DNA of 64,000 bases from Opisthocomus hoazin (lineage: Eukaryota; Chordata; Aves; Opisthocomiformes; Opisthocomidae). How positions within the stretch are numbered: position 1 is the stretch's first letter; each line of letters begins with the position of its first letter. Both the position numbers and the translations under genes were made by a program. The stretch lies in the NCBI RefSeq assembly GCF_030867145.1, contig NC_134427.1, positions 12,423,001 to 12,487,000 of the forward strand, in the 5' to 3' direction. Under the pieces are notes generated by a model that was not told the origin of the DNA, ran no database searches, and worked only from the letters and a program-made list of their open reading frames with translations. Below are positions 1 to 11,800 of the stretch, in pieces.

Positions 1-593
1 ATGGGACTATTAAAGGGTGAGCGAGTTTTGGTGATCACTCCTTGACTCTCCAGTTGACGAATCAGCTGATGAATGGGGAGAAGGGAGTCTCGGTTGGTAC
101 GATACTGTCGCCGGTGCACCGTTGTGGTTGCGATTGACACCTGTTGTTCTTCAACCCTCAGCAACCCCACAACGGAAGAATCCTCCGAGAGACCAGGCAA
201 AATAGACAGCTGTTTGATTTCTTCCATCTCCAAAGCAGCTATGCCAAAAGCCCACCGATACCCCTTTGGGTCCTTGAAATACCCTCTCCTAAGATAGTCT
301 ATACCAAGGATGCATGGAGCCTCGGGGCCAGTTACAATGGGGTGCTTCTGCCACTCCTGCCCAGTGAGGCTCACTTCAGCCTCCAATACACTCAGCTCCT
401 GGGACCCCCCTGTCACTCCACAAATGCAAATGGACTCTGACCCTTTGAAATCTGATGGCATTAAAGTACACTGTGCACCAGTGTCCACTAGAGCTTTATA
501 CTCTTGTCGATCTGACGTGCCAGGCCACTGTAACCACAATGTCCAATAAACCCGGTTGTCCCTTTCCTCCAGCTGGCTGGAGGCAGGGCCCCT
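1..593 (-). CDS. pro-pol: Endogenous retroviral protease and start of reverse transcriptase (partial)
   Basis: Directly after the gag TAG (596-594), the same frame stays open for 197 codons to the window edge. The aspartic protease signature LVDTGAQCTL places the catalytic Asp codon at 485-483, 37 codons after the TAG. A later segment reading LGIDYLRRGYF fits the protease C-terminal part. The last visible residues (about 90-3, LLPIHQLIRQLESQGVI) resemble the approach to the reverse transcriptase fingers. Having protease in the same frame as gag across one stop codon is the arrangement used for stop-codon suppression in gammaretroviruses. No stop or frameshift is seen in this part. The rest of pol is outside the window. 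Confidence 0.85.
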
Positions 594-2573
594 CTAATCC
601 TGGTCAGAGAAATTGCTGCTCACCTGCTGTAAAAATGACTTGGAGGTCCCCTCCAGAGGATCGGAATCAAGACCAAACTGTCTACCTGGTCTGGAGAGCT
701 GACTGCTGGAAACTGGAGTGGCATTTTTCCTAAAAGAATCCCCTTTGGTGATTGTTTTACCTCGCAACTCACGTACTCGTGCCTCTAGACTTGAGGTGGG
801 TTTTCCATCCCACTTTGTCATGTCCTCTCCGTGGTCACGCAGGTAGAACCACAGGGTGCCCCGGGGTGTGTAGCCTCTGTATTCCCTCTCCTGAGCACAG
901 AAACGCTTGCCCCTAATAGCTGAGACACTGGCCCGTACAGGTGGGGAGTAGGACATATTCTTTTCTAGTCGTTTGACCAGTTTCTCCACGGCTGAGACAA
1001 GGGAGGAAGAGAGACTTTCCTCATATTGCCGGAGTCTGACAGCCACCTCATCCACTGTTGGTGCCTCTTTACCTTTCCAGTCTACTATTGCCAGTGAGTT
1101 GGCATATGAGGATGGTGCGCTCCGCACAAACTTCCTCCACATGGATTGTGAGCACTGGATTTCATCTGGGTCTGTGGGTACCTGCTCATCGTCTGTGTCA
1201 CAGTAAACCAGCTCCCGCACAGCTAATTCCCTCAAGTACTGAATACGCCTTTCCATATTGGTCCACTTGCTAGGATAGCATACAAAATCGTCACTGAAGG
1301 GGTACCTCTCCCTCACACCTGACAGAAGTCTCCTCCAGAGGCTGAGGACTTGTTCCTTTTTCCCAATGGCCTTGTCAATGCCCCCATCCCTGGCCAGGGA
1401 TCCCAGCTGCTTGGCTTCCTTGCCCTCTAATTCCAAGCTGCTGGCCCCGTTATCCCAGCACCGCAGAAGCCAGGTGGCAATGTGCTCGCCAGGGTGGCGG
1501 CTGAAGTCTTTCCGCATGTCTCACAGCTCGCTCAGGGACAGGGACCGGGTGATGATCTCTGTCTCTATCTCCCGCGATGACCCTGGCTCATCGTCATCCC
1601 TCCCGGAGCGATCTGTTCTCTTTGCATCTTTCTTTAGTTTTACAGGGGCGACTGCTACCAGCACAGGTTGGTCATTGGGCTCAGCCGCGATGCCTGCAGC
1701 TGGAGCTGGGGCTGGAGCAGCTGCCGTGCCTGCCGGGGAAACAGAGGCAGGTCCTGCAGCTGTGGCTGCAGCAGTGCCAGTCGGGGGGGCTGTGACTGCC
1801 TGCTGGGCTGGAGGGGCTGCAGGGCCGGCTGGGGGGGCAGCGCCAGTGCCTGCTGCTTCGTTTCCCCCCCCTTCCCCTTTAGGGCACTGAATCAGGTTGA
1901 ACAGGGCTCAGTAGGCGTGGGCCAGACCCCAGCACATTGCAGTGATTTGTGTCTCTCTGGAGTTCCCAGGGTGGCAGCACACTTTTTGCAGATATTTTAC
2001 TAGTTTGTCCGGATTCTGTACTTGTTCAGGGGTCAGTTTCAAAGACACCGGGGGTGCCCACTGCTCTAGACACCTGTCCATGCTGTCCCACACACCCAGC
2101 CACTCAGAGCTATCCAGCCCTGGGACAGGTCTCTGCACGATGTTCTTAACTACTTGCTTAACCCTAAACAAGACCCAAAACCCATACAGGAGGCAGAACA
2201 AAAGGAGAGTGCTGGCCTGAGCATCCCACGGGTACTCGAAATTCTCAAAAGCAGTTAGGACCAGGCTGAGGGAAAGAGGGGGGGCGAAAGAGTGGGGGAA
2301 GGTATCCCCTTCGGTTTTCCCCACAGACTGGGTTTGATTATTAACAAATTCTAAGACATAGGATCCGAGGTACGGAAATGACCGCAGTGCCACGTGCAAA
2401 TACAAGCCTAATTTCATGCACAGTGATGTTATCAGGTCAAAAGTTGATATCATACAGTACAGCAAAATCGTCATCCTGATCTTTTTTCCCGAGGTAACAA
2501 ACAGCACGGCGGCAAACACATACAGCAAGTAAGGATTTACGTAGCAGAGACATTTGACCAAAGTCAGAAACAT
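594..2573 (-). pseudogene. gag: Endogenous retroviral gag, interrupted by two in-frame TGA codons
   Basis: One reading frame of about 660 codons runs from the first in-frame ATG (2573-2571) to a TAG at 596-594. The frame is also open upstream to near the primer-binding site but has no ATG there. It is broken by TGA at 1910-1908 and TGA at 1520-1518; both flanking segments stay in the same frame, so these are point nonsense changes, not frameshifts. The N-terminal third has several hydrophobic stretches (for example the one starting YVNPYLLYVFAAVLFV). The middle (about 1900-1620) is Ala/Pro/Gly-rich. The C-terminal part (1517-594) resembles the capsid region of ERV-L-like gag, with HPGEHIATWLLRCWDNGASS near its start. 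No CCHC zinc knuckle is visible. The gene made the structural core of the ancestral element; this copy would give only a truncated product. Confidence 0.85.
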
Positions 2574-2670
2574 TTTTAACTGGCGACTATTTAACACAGA
2601 AAAATGCGTATAACAAAATTTAAAAAAATTTAAGAAAGTTGTTTTAACACACACTGCTCCGTTATCCCCG

Positions 2671-2688
2671 CCCCACGTTTGGGCACCA
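2671..2688 (-). other. Retroviral primer-binding site, tRNA-Lys-like
   Basis: On the minus strand the 18 bases start TGGTGCCCAAACGTGGGG, six bases after the LTR end. The TGG start matches the CCA end of a tRNA. The sequence is close to the primer-binding site used with tRNA-Lys(1,2), differing by one substitution (TGGT for TGGC) and one extra A. ERV-L elements of mammals are named for tRNA-Leu, so this is a point of difference. The tRNA assignment is made by eye. Confidence 0.65.
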
Positions 2689-2694
2689 ATTTAA

Positions 2695-3111
2695 TGTTTT
2701 GGTTTCAGCTGCCGCCAGCAACAAAAGCGCCGTGCGGCCGCCCCTCCCCCCGCCAGGGTGTGGAGGAGAATGAAAAGAAAGAGGCAGAAACTGGTGGGTC
2801 GGGATAAGGGCAGTTTAACAGAACAGCAAACAGAGGGAACAGGAACAGCAACGACACAAATAAGGAGAAAACACAACAACGAACCGCACGACCCAGACAG
2901 CCGCTCTCCCGAACATGACCGGCGGCGTGCGCTCCCAAGCCGCGAGTGAGTCCCCACCGCGCCGCCCCCCCCCCACCGGAACCCAGCATGACGGCACATG
3001 GTATGGAATACCGGGCTCTGTTTGGCCAGGTGGGGTTAGCCCCCACTCCCCGGCTGTGCCCCTTCCTGGAGTCCGGTGAAAATTAACCCTGTCCTGGCCA
3101 AACCCAGGACA
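2695..3111 (-). repeat. 5' LTR of the endogenous retrovirus
   Basis: This 417-bp block begins TGTCCTGG and ends AAAACA on the minus strand, giving the usual TG...CA termini. Its inner end is followed after 6 nt by the primer-binding site, which fixes it as the 5' LTR. It is GC-rich with a long G run (C run on plus near 2965-2977) and many CpGs. I see no AATAAA on the minus strand within it, so any polyadenylation signal is non-canonical. The outer boundary at 3111 is chosen from the TGTCCTGG start; the flank then begins GAAAC on the plus strand. Confidence 0.85.
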
Positions 3112-6100
3112 GAAACGCAGCCAGACAGAGTCTCTTCTTAGCAACTGGCCATAAATCAGTTATTCTCGCAAAAACATAAGGAACTACTTCAGATTTCTTA
3201 AAGAAAGAGAGAAGAGTTTTATCCTGTACCACATTTTTCCTTAATTACAATAGTTAAAACTTACTTGGCTCTGTTCTCACAGCTCATCACAGACAGTGAA
3301 TTTTTCTAATCTTTTTATTTACTGAAGAGTAAAAAGCCCCTGAACCAGGGGCTACAGCTAACAATTGCCACCAGGATGAAACTGAAAGACTTCAAACACA
3401 GTATCTGTGAACAAAAGATGAGAACTTAATTATTATAGCACTTTACTGTAAACTAGAAATTAACAGTGCAGTTCTCTAATATTTATCCAATATTCTTCAG
3501 TCTTTTTAGATCATTAGGAAATATCTGCTCCCATTCCAGCCAACAGCATTGAAACAAGTAATGCTAGGCACACTTTTATCTAAAATGTGACACCAAACAG
3601 CTAAACTCACTATTGTGGTTATGTTACTCTTCATTCTATAAGAACTCTTAGAACTTCCTTCTGTGTTTTGGTTTTATCTTTTTTTCCCCCTAGCATTAGT
3701 CTATCAGAATTTTTGAACTAGGAATTAACTCTCAATCAAAAACTGGATTCACACCAGTTGTGAGTCAAGCTTTGATCTCGGAAGATCACCTGCTTGGAGA
3801 TGCAGGATTTTTTGTAGCTTTAGAAAGACTAGTGTTACATCCATTTTCAAGAACTCCAAATCTAACGAAATAAAAAACCTTACATTAAGTTAATCAAATT
3901 ATAAAAAACATATATTTAAGGCTTGTGCTTTAGATAGCAAGCCAATTTCAGAATAACTCCTCTTGCTGATAGTTTGTACTACCTTCTGTGAGTTATGATT
4001 ATTTTTGTTTGACTTGCTGGACTCAAAATCCTTGCCTTCCATCAGTACTTTCCAGAAGGATATTCACCGTAACCCTTACTTTCCAATAACCCCCTCAAGT
4101 TGACCATTTGGCAGACTTGAGATGTCCCACACCGAGGGGATGCATATTGCAGGGCATCCTTCCACCACAGAGCAACACCTCACTGCTTCACCCATAGGAT
4201 AACAATGAGAGCTTTGGAAATGATGTGGGTAAGACCATTGAATCCACACCTCCTCGCATGCTGGCCCCAGGCACACAGGTCTGGTATGTGAAGTAGCACA
4301 CTCCTGCCCCGGCAGCCAGGCTCCTGAGGAGGAGGCAGTTATTCCTGCTTAACAGCAGGACTTGTACAAATTGATTTTTAGCAGATGGAGAACTTAATAA
4401 CAAGAAAAAAATAGGGTGGGGGGTTCTTTTGATTTCCAAGGGAATAGTTCCACTCTTCAAACACTGAATCTATGTGGAAAGAGTTTTTGTTGTGCCTGTT
4501 AATTAGCACATCATTACTGAAGAAATATTTATCTTGCAGGAGTATTAAATGATGCCATTGCCGAGCATGAATGATGGTGCAGGTCAGACCTCAGTACTAA
4601 TTGATTTAGCAAGGAATCCTTTGAAGAACTGAGGAGTCACAATAGCAGATACATTTGTAGGTGGAGGGACAGAGCAGGGGATCAGCTGTGAGCCACTGTG
4701 CTTCCCGCATGGTGTCTGCTCCAGACAGTGGTACGGGAAGCCAGAGAGTGAACCGTTTCAGGCCACGTGGCCTCTTCCAACTGCACATGTGCCACTTCAA
4801 TGAAAACAACATCAGCTGGCAAAACAGCTCCCTGTTACTTTCATTATTTAAGGTAACACAGCTTATTTAGACTAAACCAAGGTATACTCATGCAAGCATT
4901 GATCAAAAAGGTCTACCAAACACGAAGCAGGGAAGGAGAGATGCAGGTTGAGAAAAGCAGGGATGGTAACATCCTATGGCTGGGATAGCTGGAAATGGAA
5001 GATGGGTCTCCACTTCCATTGATTCTCTAGGTACAAGGATTGAGGTTTTTCCCCCTAATTCTGTTACAGAAATCTGTTGTATTCAAATGAAACAGATGAT
5101 TCTTCTCGAAAGGTGCAATTATCTTTTTATACATGGAATGCAAAGGGGATTCCAGCTACCAGCTAACCTCCACATGTTCAGATTATCTCCAGCTCCTGCT
5201 TTCTGTGTGAACATAGAAGTCTAGTCAAATTATACCATATTAAAAGAAAGAGTCTTCTTTTACCTCGTTATTTCTAAGAGACTTGCTCATTAGCAAGACA
5301 GTAGGCATGAAAGCAAACTCTTGAGGATTTAATTTATTGCTTTGCCACAGTCTGCAGGTTTGAATGTTGCTTTGCAGGATGGTTTCCTTCCAAAGGGTCT
5401 GGTTGGAGCATTTTGATTTATGGATGCAACATCATTCACGGACTCAGAGGCTAACAGATTCAGTACTTTAAACTTGGTCTTCTCTTGAGATCTTCTTAGG
5501 TACTTTTATTGCCCCATCACAGCTGCATTCAAATGCTTTAGAAACACCTATAAACTGAAACAATGGCATCAGTTACCCTTTTTTCTTTCACACGAGGAAT
5601 ATCTGGGGCAGACTTTAAGATTTTTCATTGTATGTAAATTTACATGAGCAAAAGAGAGAGCCCAAGAAGAAACGCTCAGGAAAAGCCATTTACGTATGAC
5701 AGCACCCCAGCCTGTCTTGCTTCCACAGCCCTGTAATCCCCACCGAAGTTTTCTTATCGCTTCACATCTTACCACGGCATCTTTGCAACAGAGCTGTCCT
5801 AGAGGAATGATGAAGCCAGTGCTGCAAAGGACTTTGAGAGTTAAGGCAGAGACCTTGAACTGCACTTTGCATTAAGGAGTCAGTCCTCAGTGCAAAACAT
5901 CAGGCTGATACGCTCACGGTAATGATTGTTGCTAAGCAAAGGGAGCTGATAGCTGTCTTTTGTACTGAAGTTTTCAGGATGTGTGGCCTCGCTGAATGGT
6001 CGGGAGGTCAGGAATGCATAGGTCATCCTGGTCAGACCCAGGCCTGATTGAATGGGACACCTCTTACGGCAGATGGAAAGGGGAAATTTGCTGCCATGGT

Positions 6101-8401
6101 TGTAGGCATCTGCAGCAGCAAGGAGTTCAAAAGGAGCACACGGCTGCATACAGTCTTACCCTAGTCCCACGTTTCCCCACCTTAACCTCTAAACATTTAC
6201 CTTTCTTTAAAGTATGCAGCAGAGGGATGTCTTGACTTAATACAACCTCAGCCCTGCCAAATTAGATTTAAGAGAAGGTCAGCCAAGAAACCATGCTGCA
6301 AATGGGTGACACAGGGGAGGCAGCAAACTGACTTACTTCATTACTTGCTGGCTCTTTGTCTTTATTTCTTTCACCAATTCTCCCACTCTCTTCACACTTC
6401 AGAGAAGTGTGATTATGCAGAAGACGTTCACAGAAGATGGCAGAGCCAATCTACAGACCTTCTGGTACTGTAGTCCCAATGTCCATTCCAATTCTCTGTC
6501 ACACAGTCACCCCCCATCATCTGTGCTTGTTATAACGCTCGTGTGTAGAAATCAATTTAGTTTACTAAACTGAGAGAAAACTACTGTCTTTTGGCTCATT
6601 ACTTTTCTACCAAAAGCAGCCCCTGAGTCAGTAAATGACAGGACTGCAGAGTCGTAAGCAGGAGAGAAGGGTATAAGCATGGGGACCTCCCCTTACCACA
6701 GGGTTGAGAGTTTAAACTGTACCTGAGTCCTCTGACAATGCTCAGGGCAGCAGCTCTGATCACCAGGGAGCTGTCTGAGCTCAGAGGGGCTTCCCTCACT
6801 GAGTCTAAGAAATAAGGACTGACCCACTTCAGAATGTTTCCTTTGCGCTTGTACAGCTCTGGGAAATAGGACAGACGACCATGCACAGGGATCAATAATA
6901 GTCAAGTGCTACAGTGAGCCCATCAGCATCAGCCCATCCATCAGGGCTACAAGAGCTCTTTCCATGCCTGGCTGTAGCCTGAGGCTTAGCTGAGATGGAT
7001 CTGTGGCATCCCCCCCAGCTCCTAACTGACCTGTTAAGAAAAGACAGTCTTGGCAAAAGTTTCCAATGCCATCTCTTCAAAGCACTCATTTTTAGTCCTT
7101 GCTACTGGGATGTTCAATGCTTTAGGACTGGTGTCCTTAAGAAAACATAATCCAAGAATATTAAAAGAGCAGCACAGAGCTGTAGTTCTTCTGCCCTTTG
7201 TATTAAAGGTAGCACGTAGGGGGTTTCTGGAGTAGGGGAGGCAACATTTTTTTCTGGGAACTAATAAAGGAGTGGTTTGAGTTCAGCATATGAAGACTCC
7301 AGCTATAATACGCTCAATCACATTAAGATTTTGAAGACTTGCCTATGGGAAACCTATGAATACTTCAGAAAGGAGCCCTGTAGGAAGTCACCATCCGCAC
7401 AAATGCCAAAGTCTCCCAGAGTGATGGATTACTACACCATTTCATCGAACGTTACTTTCATGAGCATCTCTGGTGACTTTGGTTGTAATATGGCAAGACA
7501 GCAACAGACAATGCCCTTCCCTTAGGGCTACATTTCCTTACCATTTTGGGGAGCCACTCAATTCATGTATTTTTAAGGTGTGTGCACACACTGGTCTGGG
7601 GGAGCAGGATGTGAACATCATTGCCTATACTGGTATTTCTAATTTAACATGAATAACTACAAATTCATTCTCCTGTGGACTCGGACCTTTTGCATGGGCA
7701 ATGGTTTTACAGAATGCAGATGATGAAGAATCTCTTGTACTACTGGGTAAGTTCTTTCATTGCTCTTCACTATTAAAGAGACGCTATACTTGAAGAGCAT
7801 TTCTCACTTCAAGACTTAGGTGTGATCTACCTCAAAGCAGTGGGCATAAGGGAAAATATCACAGAGAGTAGGGGTTTTTTGTTTGTTTTAGAGGGAGATG
7901 ATACCGGAAATAAATAGAGGGTCTACAACACTGTAGTTGTAAGAAGCTTTACAGCTGAAATAAAAATTTAAACCTCAACACACACATTTTTAATGCCAAC
8001 TACTAGGGTAAGCAAAATAATTACACCAGTGTTACCAAAACTTCTACAAATTACATGTGGCCAGTTTTCTTCTTGCTCAGTATGCTGAAACACAGCAGGA
8101 CAACAGCAGTGAAGAAAGGCAGGCACACATGTGCTGTCTTCTAGAAGACTGTTCCCAGGGAAATCCACAGTTAGTGATTATTGCAAAGTCAGAATTCAGA
8201 ATAAAGTAGGAAGCCTATGCTCATAAGAACAACAATCTGTATTTGTGCAAATTGTAAGACAAGAGGGGAAAAAAGATAAATAGGTTAATCTGTTGTAAAC
8301 TGATTTTGACCCTGAAGGTGATCACAGGTACACAGCATTACTGCACTTTAAACTGTTTTATGCAAAGCTTAAAAAAGACCCAGCAACAAACAAAGCTTTT
8401 T
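3112..8401. other. Gene-free stretch
   Basis: AT-rich intergenic DNA. ORFs on both strands stay under about 100 codons and show no family I recognise. A perfect small hairpin lies at 3335-3353 (AGCCCCTG, 3-nt loop, CAGGGGCT). I see no RNA gene and no clear mobile element here, though old decayed repeats could be missed by eye. Confidence 0.6.
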
Positions 8402-8760
8402 TGTGTTTGCTAAACAAAGCATGAAAGAATAGTGACAAAAGTAGGAGGAGTCGAGTTTGTCCGGACAAAGGCAGGAGGAGGAGCCCTCATGCAATGGAAA
8501 TGCAGTTCAGTGGTCCTGGATTGATATGCTCATCCTTTAAACCCCCAGGGCTGGGAGATCACAGGGCCTGAAAGTCCATCAAAGAGCACTTCTCTGCATT
8601 GATCCAGTCTGGAGCGGAAGGCTGGTGGGGGTCTGCTGTTCTGTATAAGACTGTCTCCGAAGATAATCAGCTTTTCTTCCTTGGAAATTAGGGAATCCCA
8701 AACATCAATAAAGTGTTATTTCAAGTAAAACATCAGTTTAAACCTACAGAAATCTGAACA
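8402..8760 (+). repeat. Possible decayed solo LTR or regulatory block
   Basis: This block has more G+C than its flanks. In order it holds a TGTCCGGACA palindrome (8459-8468), repeated GGAGGAG, a TATA-like GTATAAGA near 8643 and an AATAAA near 8707, followed by CA-ending candidates at about 8731 or 8760. That order and spacing resembles U3-R of an LTR. I could not pair its ends with a target-site duplication, and the start is uncertain. It could equally be a chance arrangement or a conserved regulatory element. Confidence 0.25.
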
Positions 8761-8786
8761 TGTGTGTATGTGTCTGTTTTGTTGTG

Positions 8787-8836
8787 GGTTTTGGGGTTTT
8801 TTTTTTGGTAAAAAAAAGAAAAAAAAAGAAAAAAGC
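8787..8836. repeat. Low-complexity T-rich/A-rich junction
   Basis: A GTTTTG/GGTTTT-rich stretch with an unbroken T run is followed at once by GGTA and long A runs broken by single G residues. The T and A runs could pair with each other. It is typical slippage-prone simple sequence. Confidence 0.8.
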
Positions 8837-11800
8837 TGAGTATGTAACATCGGAGAAGGGTAAGCGTTTTACCTTGAAAGTATAGTCTTAATGCTTCAGC
8901 TGTTCTTTCCAGCTTGTCAACAGCAGAACCCACAACAGACGACATGAAAGCAGTCTAACCAAATTCCCTATTTACACCTGATGCTCACGAAGCACAGTAG
9001 CACCTGAACTAAAAATTAAAAAAAACCCCACATTAAAAATCACGATGTATTTACTCTCTCAATGACCTGTTAGGTTACCTTGTACTGTAGGCAGGCAATT
9101 ACACGTCAGTTCAGCTTCCTATTTTAAAACACTTTAGGTCTGACAAAAGGGAAATCGGAAGCCTGGGGAATATTTAACCATGACAGCTAGCGCTGAGACA
9201 GACTCACGTTCACACTATCTTTTGCTTCCAGGTGATCAACCGTTTGGCTGGGGATCCCCTGACCTATCTCTCACAGCTCTGTGTTTGGTTTGCTCCAAAT
9301 TATATATCCAACATAAATATGTTAAAGGGCTGAACATGCATAAAGCAGAAGTAAGTGGGAGTGAAATCAGACAATCTAGCACTCTCCAGTGTACCTAGAG
9401 ACTGAAAGTCATTAATCAGCAATTCATTTGACACTGGAAAATGTTAGGATATTTTATTTATACAAGTGGAGCAGTGTTGAACAAACAGAGGGTGATACAG
9501 GCTCTTCCATCACAGCATGTGCAATCTGACTTGATAAAACTTTGGAATATTTTAATATCATTAAACAGCTGCATTTGACTAAAATAAATCAAATGGCTGA
9601 CAAATCTCTGTACCCTAGAGATCCTGATCATTGACAAAACAATCTACAATATGCTGATATTTGAAACTATTTCTGGTGACGACAACTATTGCAGAGAAAT
9701 ATCATTAAAATTACCTCTGAGCATTACCGTTCTGTGACTATAACCACAGAGAGGAGAAAGAGCAGGAACTGCCTTGCTTGCAAATAGTCTGTTTCATGAG
9801 GACCTTATTTCATGAAGTCGCAAAGGATGTGATTCTTCTAAAACACTCGGCACTGGTGTAGGGGTGGTGTTACTGGGATTAGCAGGCCACCAATCTCATG
9901 GCTTTGGAAATCAGACACACGCAAAGTACTTCACTGAGCACATTTCAGCCAAATTATGTGTGAGCTAACAAATCCTGGGTACATTAGGGATCTAAAAAAG
10001 TATCAGTGCAGATCAAAGCTCTCTTTTGCGCTCAGAATACAGTTGTTGACCATTTCCCTTCCACTTTCTTCCCTTTCCCGCCAAAAAAAATCACAGTACT
10101 GAAAATCAGATAAATAAGAGTTTCTCCTTCTGTCACATATACACAGCCTAACTCTTAAATGCTTTTTAAGGACATTTATTGTTGCAGATAGTCTTATCCT
10201 GCATAGGTACAGAGTTGCTCAGCCAACATTCTTAACTATTTTTATTACATCAATATCCATAGCCTTCAGAAAGTTTACTGATCTAGTCAGTATACAGAGT
10301 AGAAAATAGCTTCTATCTCACGAGTCTAGTAATTGCTGGTTTCTTTGCAGAGGGAATTTTAAAAGTAGAATTTTGCCATTCAAATTATACTGATTTATGT
10401 AGTGCAGACATACTCATTTATGCAATGGCAAACTAAACTGCAAAACAAAAAAAAAAAGTATTCTTGTTCTGGTATAATCATATCCACATAGGAAATCATG
10501 CTAGTAAAATGAGACAAACAAGCACTCTACAGACAACCATATGAAAATGGTTACTGCTCATCAGTCTGCCCCCAAGCATCTCTGCAACACCATCTGCCAA
10601 AGGTCAGCACCTCCTCAGCCCTAGCAGCACTGCTCACACGTTTGCTTCCAAAGATGTTTCAGTCAGAACAAGCCAGGTTAACTTGAACAGTTTAAACAGA
10701 TTCAGCTTTGCTTAACGTAAAGTTAACCTGAAAGTGCTCTTGTAAACAGCCTTCCTGGTGAGTCTGAGCAGTGGTAACCTCTGGAAAGTTATAAACACCT
10801 GGTAGCATCTTGCACCAGCACAGCTGAACCTAGAGAGACACACACACATTTGAACTCTACTTAAAGTCATAGAGATATGTGGGTAGGTTTCCCTAAAACG
10901 CAAGCACATACCTACAGAGCCAGATGGTTTGAGGCTGGAGGGATTGAAAACTAAGATATAAATGAGGAAGATAAACATCAGCAATCCCTATTGTTTCTCT
11001 GTCAGACCATTTTCTGCTAGCAATTTTAGAGCCATCAGTCTAGGGCAAGTGGCCATAAGGAAGGTAACCACAAAGATGGTTCTACAGCTTCGCACGAGGA
11101 GCGCATTGCATACCTAAGGACTTGTCTGAAAGACAAAAGCAAATCATTGGGATAAACTGAACTTGTGGAGGGTGACAAAATGTAGGGGGTCAACTGCTTA
11201 CATGGGAGGGTATGGAAAGGACTGACGAAAGTCATTAGAACAGTGGTTAAAGAAGGCAAACTTACCACAAGGATTTTGACTTCCTGACAATCAATGCAGA
11301 AAATCAAAGCAAGACAAGTTACAGGGTGAAAGCACCAACAGAAACTGCTCACTGAGAGCTTGAAATGAAAAGTAATGCTGAAGAAAATGAAAAAACTAAT
11401 GACTACTGTGCTCCTGTGAAGGACATGCCAATGGTCAGTATAGTGAGCTCAGTTTTGAAATGACCGCAGTGTGAATTAATGTGCATATATGCAAATGTAC
11501 TTAAAGATTTCAGAAGGCAGCAATAAGCACTGAGAGATTTTGTTCTGGAGTCTTCAGTAGAAGACTTCCATAACAGTCCCACACAGAAAGAAATTTGCTT
11601 GATGGCAGAAACCAAATGAAGGCACTTGCCACCATAATAGGAACATGAGAAAAATCCAAAACTAAAATAGCTGCTTCAACTTTTGTTAGACAATTATCAT
11701 CACTGTGAGGATTTATTTAGAGCACAAGACAGCATGGCAGCATGTTATCTTTTTTGTTTAGCACAGCTCTAGAGTTTGGGTTCCTGCAGCATGAGAGCAG

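Larger units (their letters stand above)
1..3111 (-). mobile_element. 5' part of an ERV-L-like endogenous retrovirus, truncated by the window edge
   Basis: On the minus strand the order is LTR (3111-2695), a 6-nt spacer, primer-binding site (2688-2671), gag (about 2573-594), then protease and the first residues of reverse transcriptase reaching position 1. The rest of pol and the 3' LTR lie outside the window, so the target-site duplication cannot be tested. The LTR begin motif, the protease region and the lack of a CCHC zinc knuckle in gag are like the ERV-L-type elements common in birds; this family assignment is from recognition, not a search. The element is fairly young: the LTR keeps many CpGs and about 2.6 kb of coding sequence has no visible frameshift, only two in-frame TGA codons in gag. 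It is not functional as read. Confidence 0.9.

Noticed and set aside
2573..2654. gag start at 2654
   Set aside because: The codon there is GTG; the first in-frame ATG is at 2573-2571.
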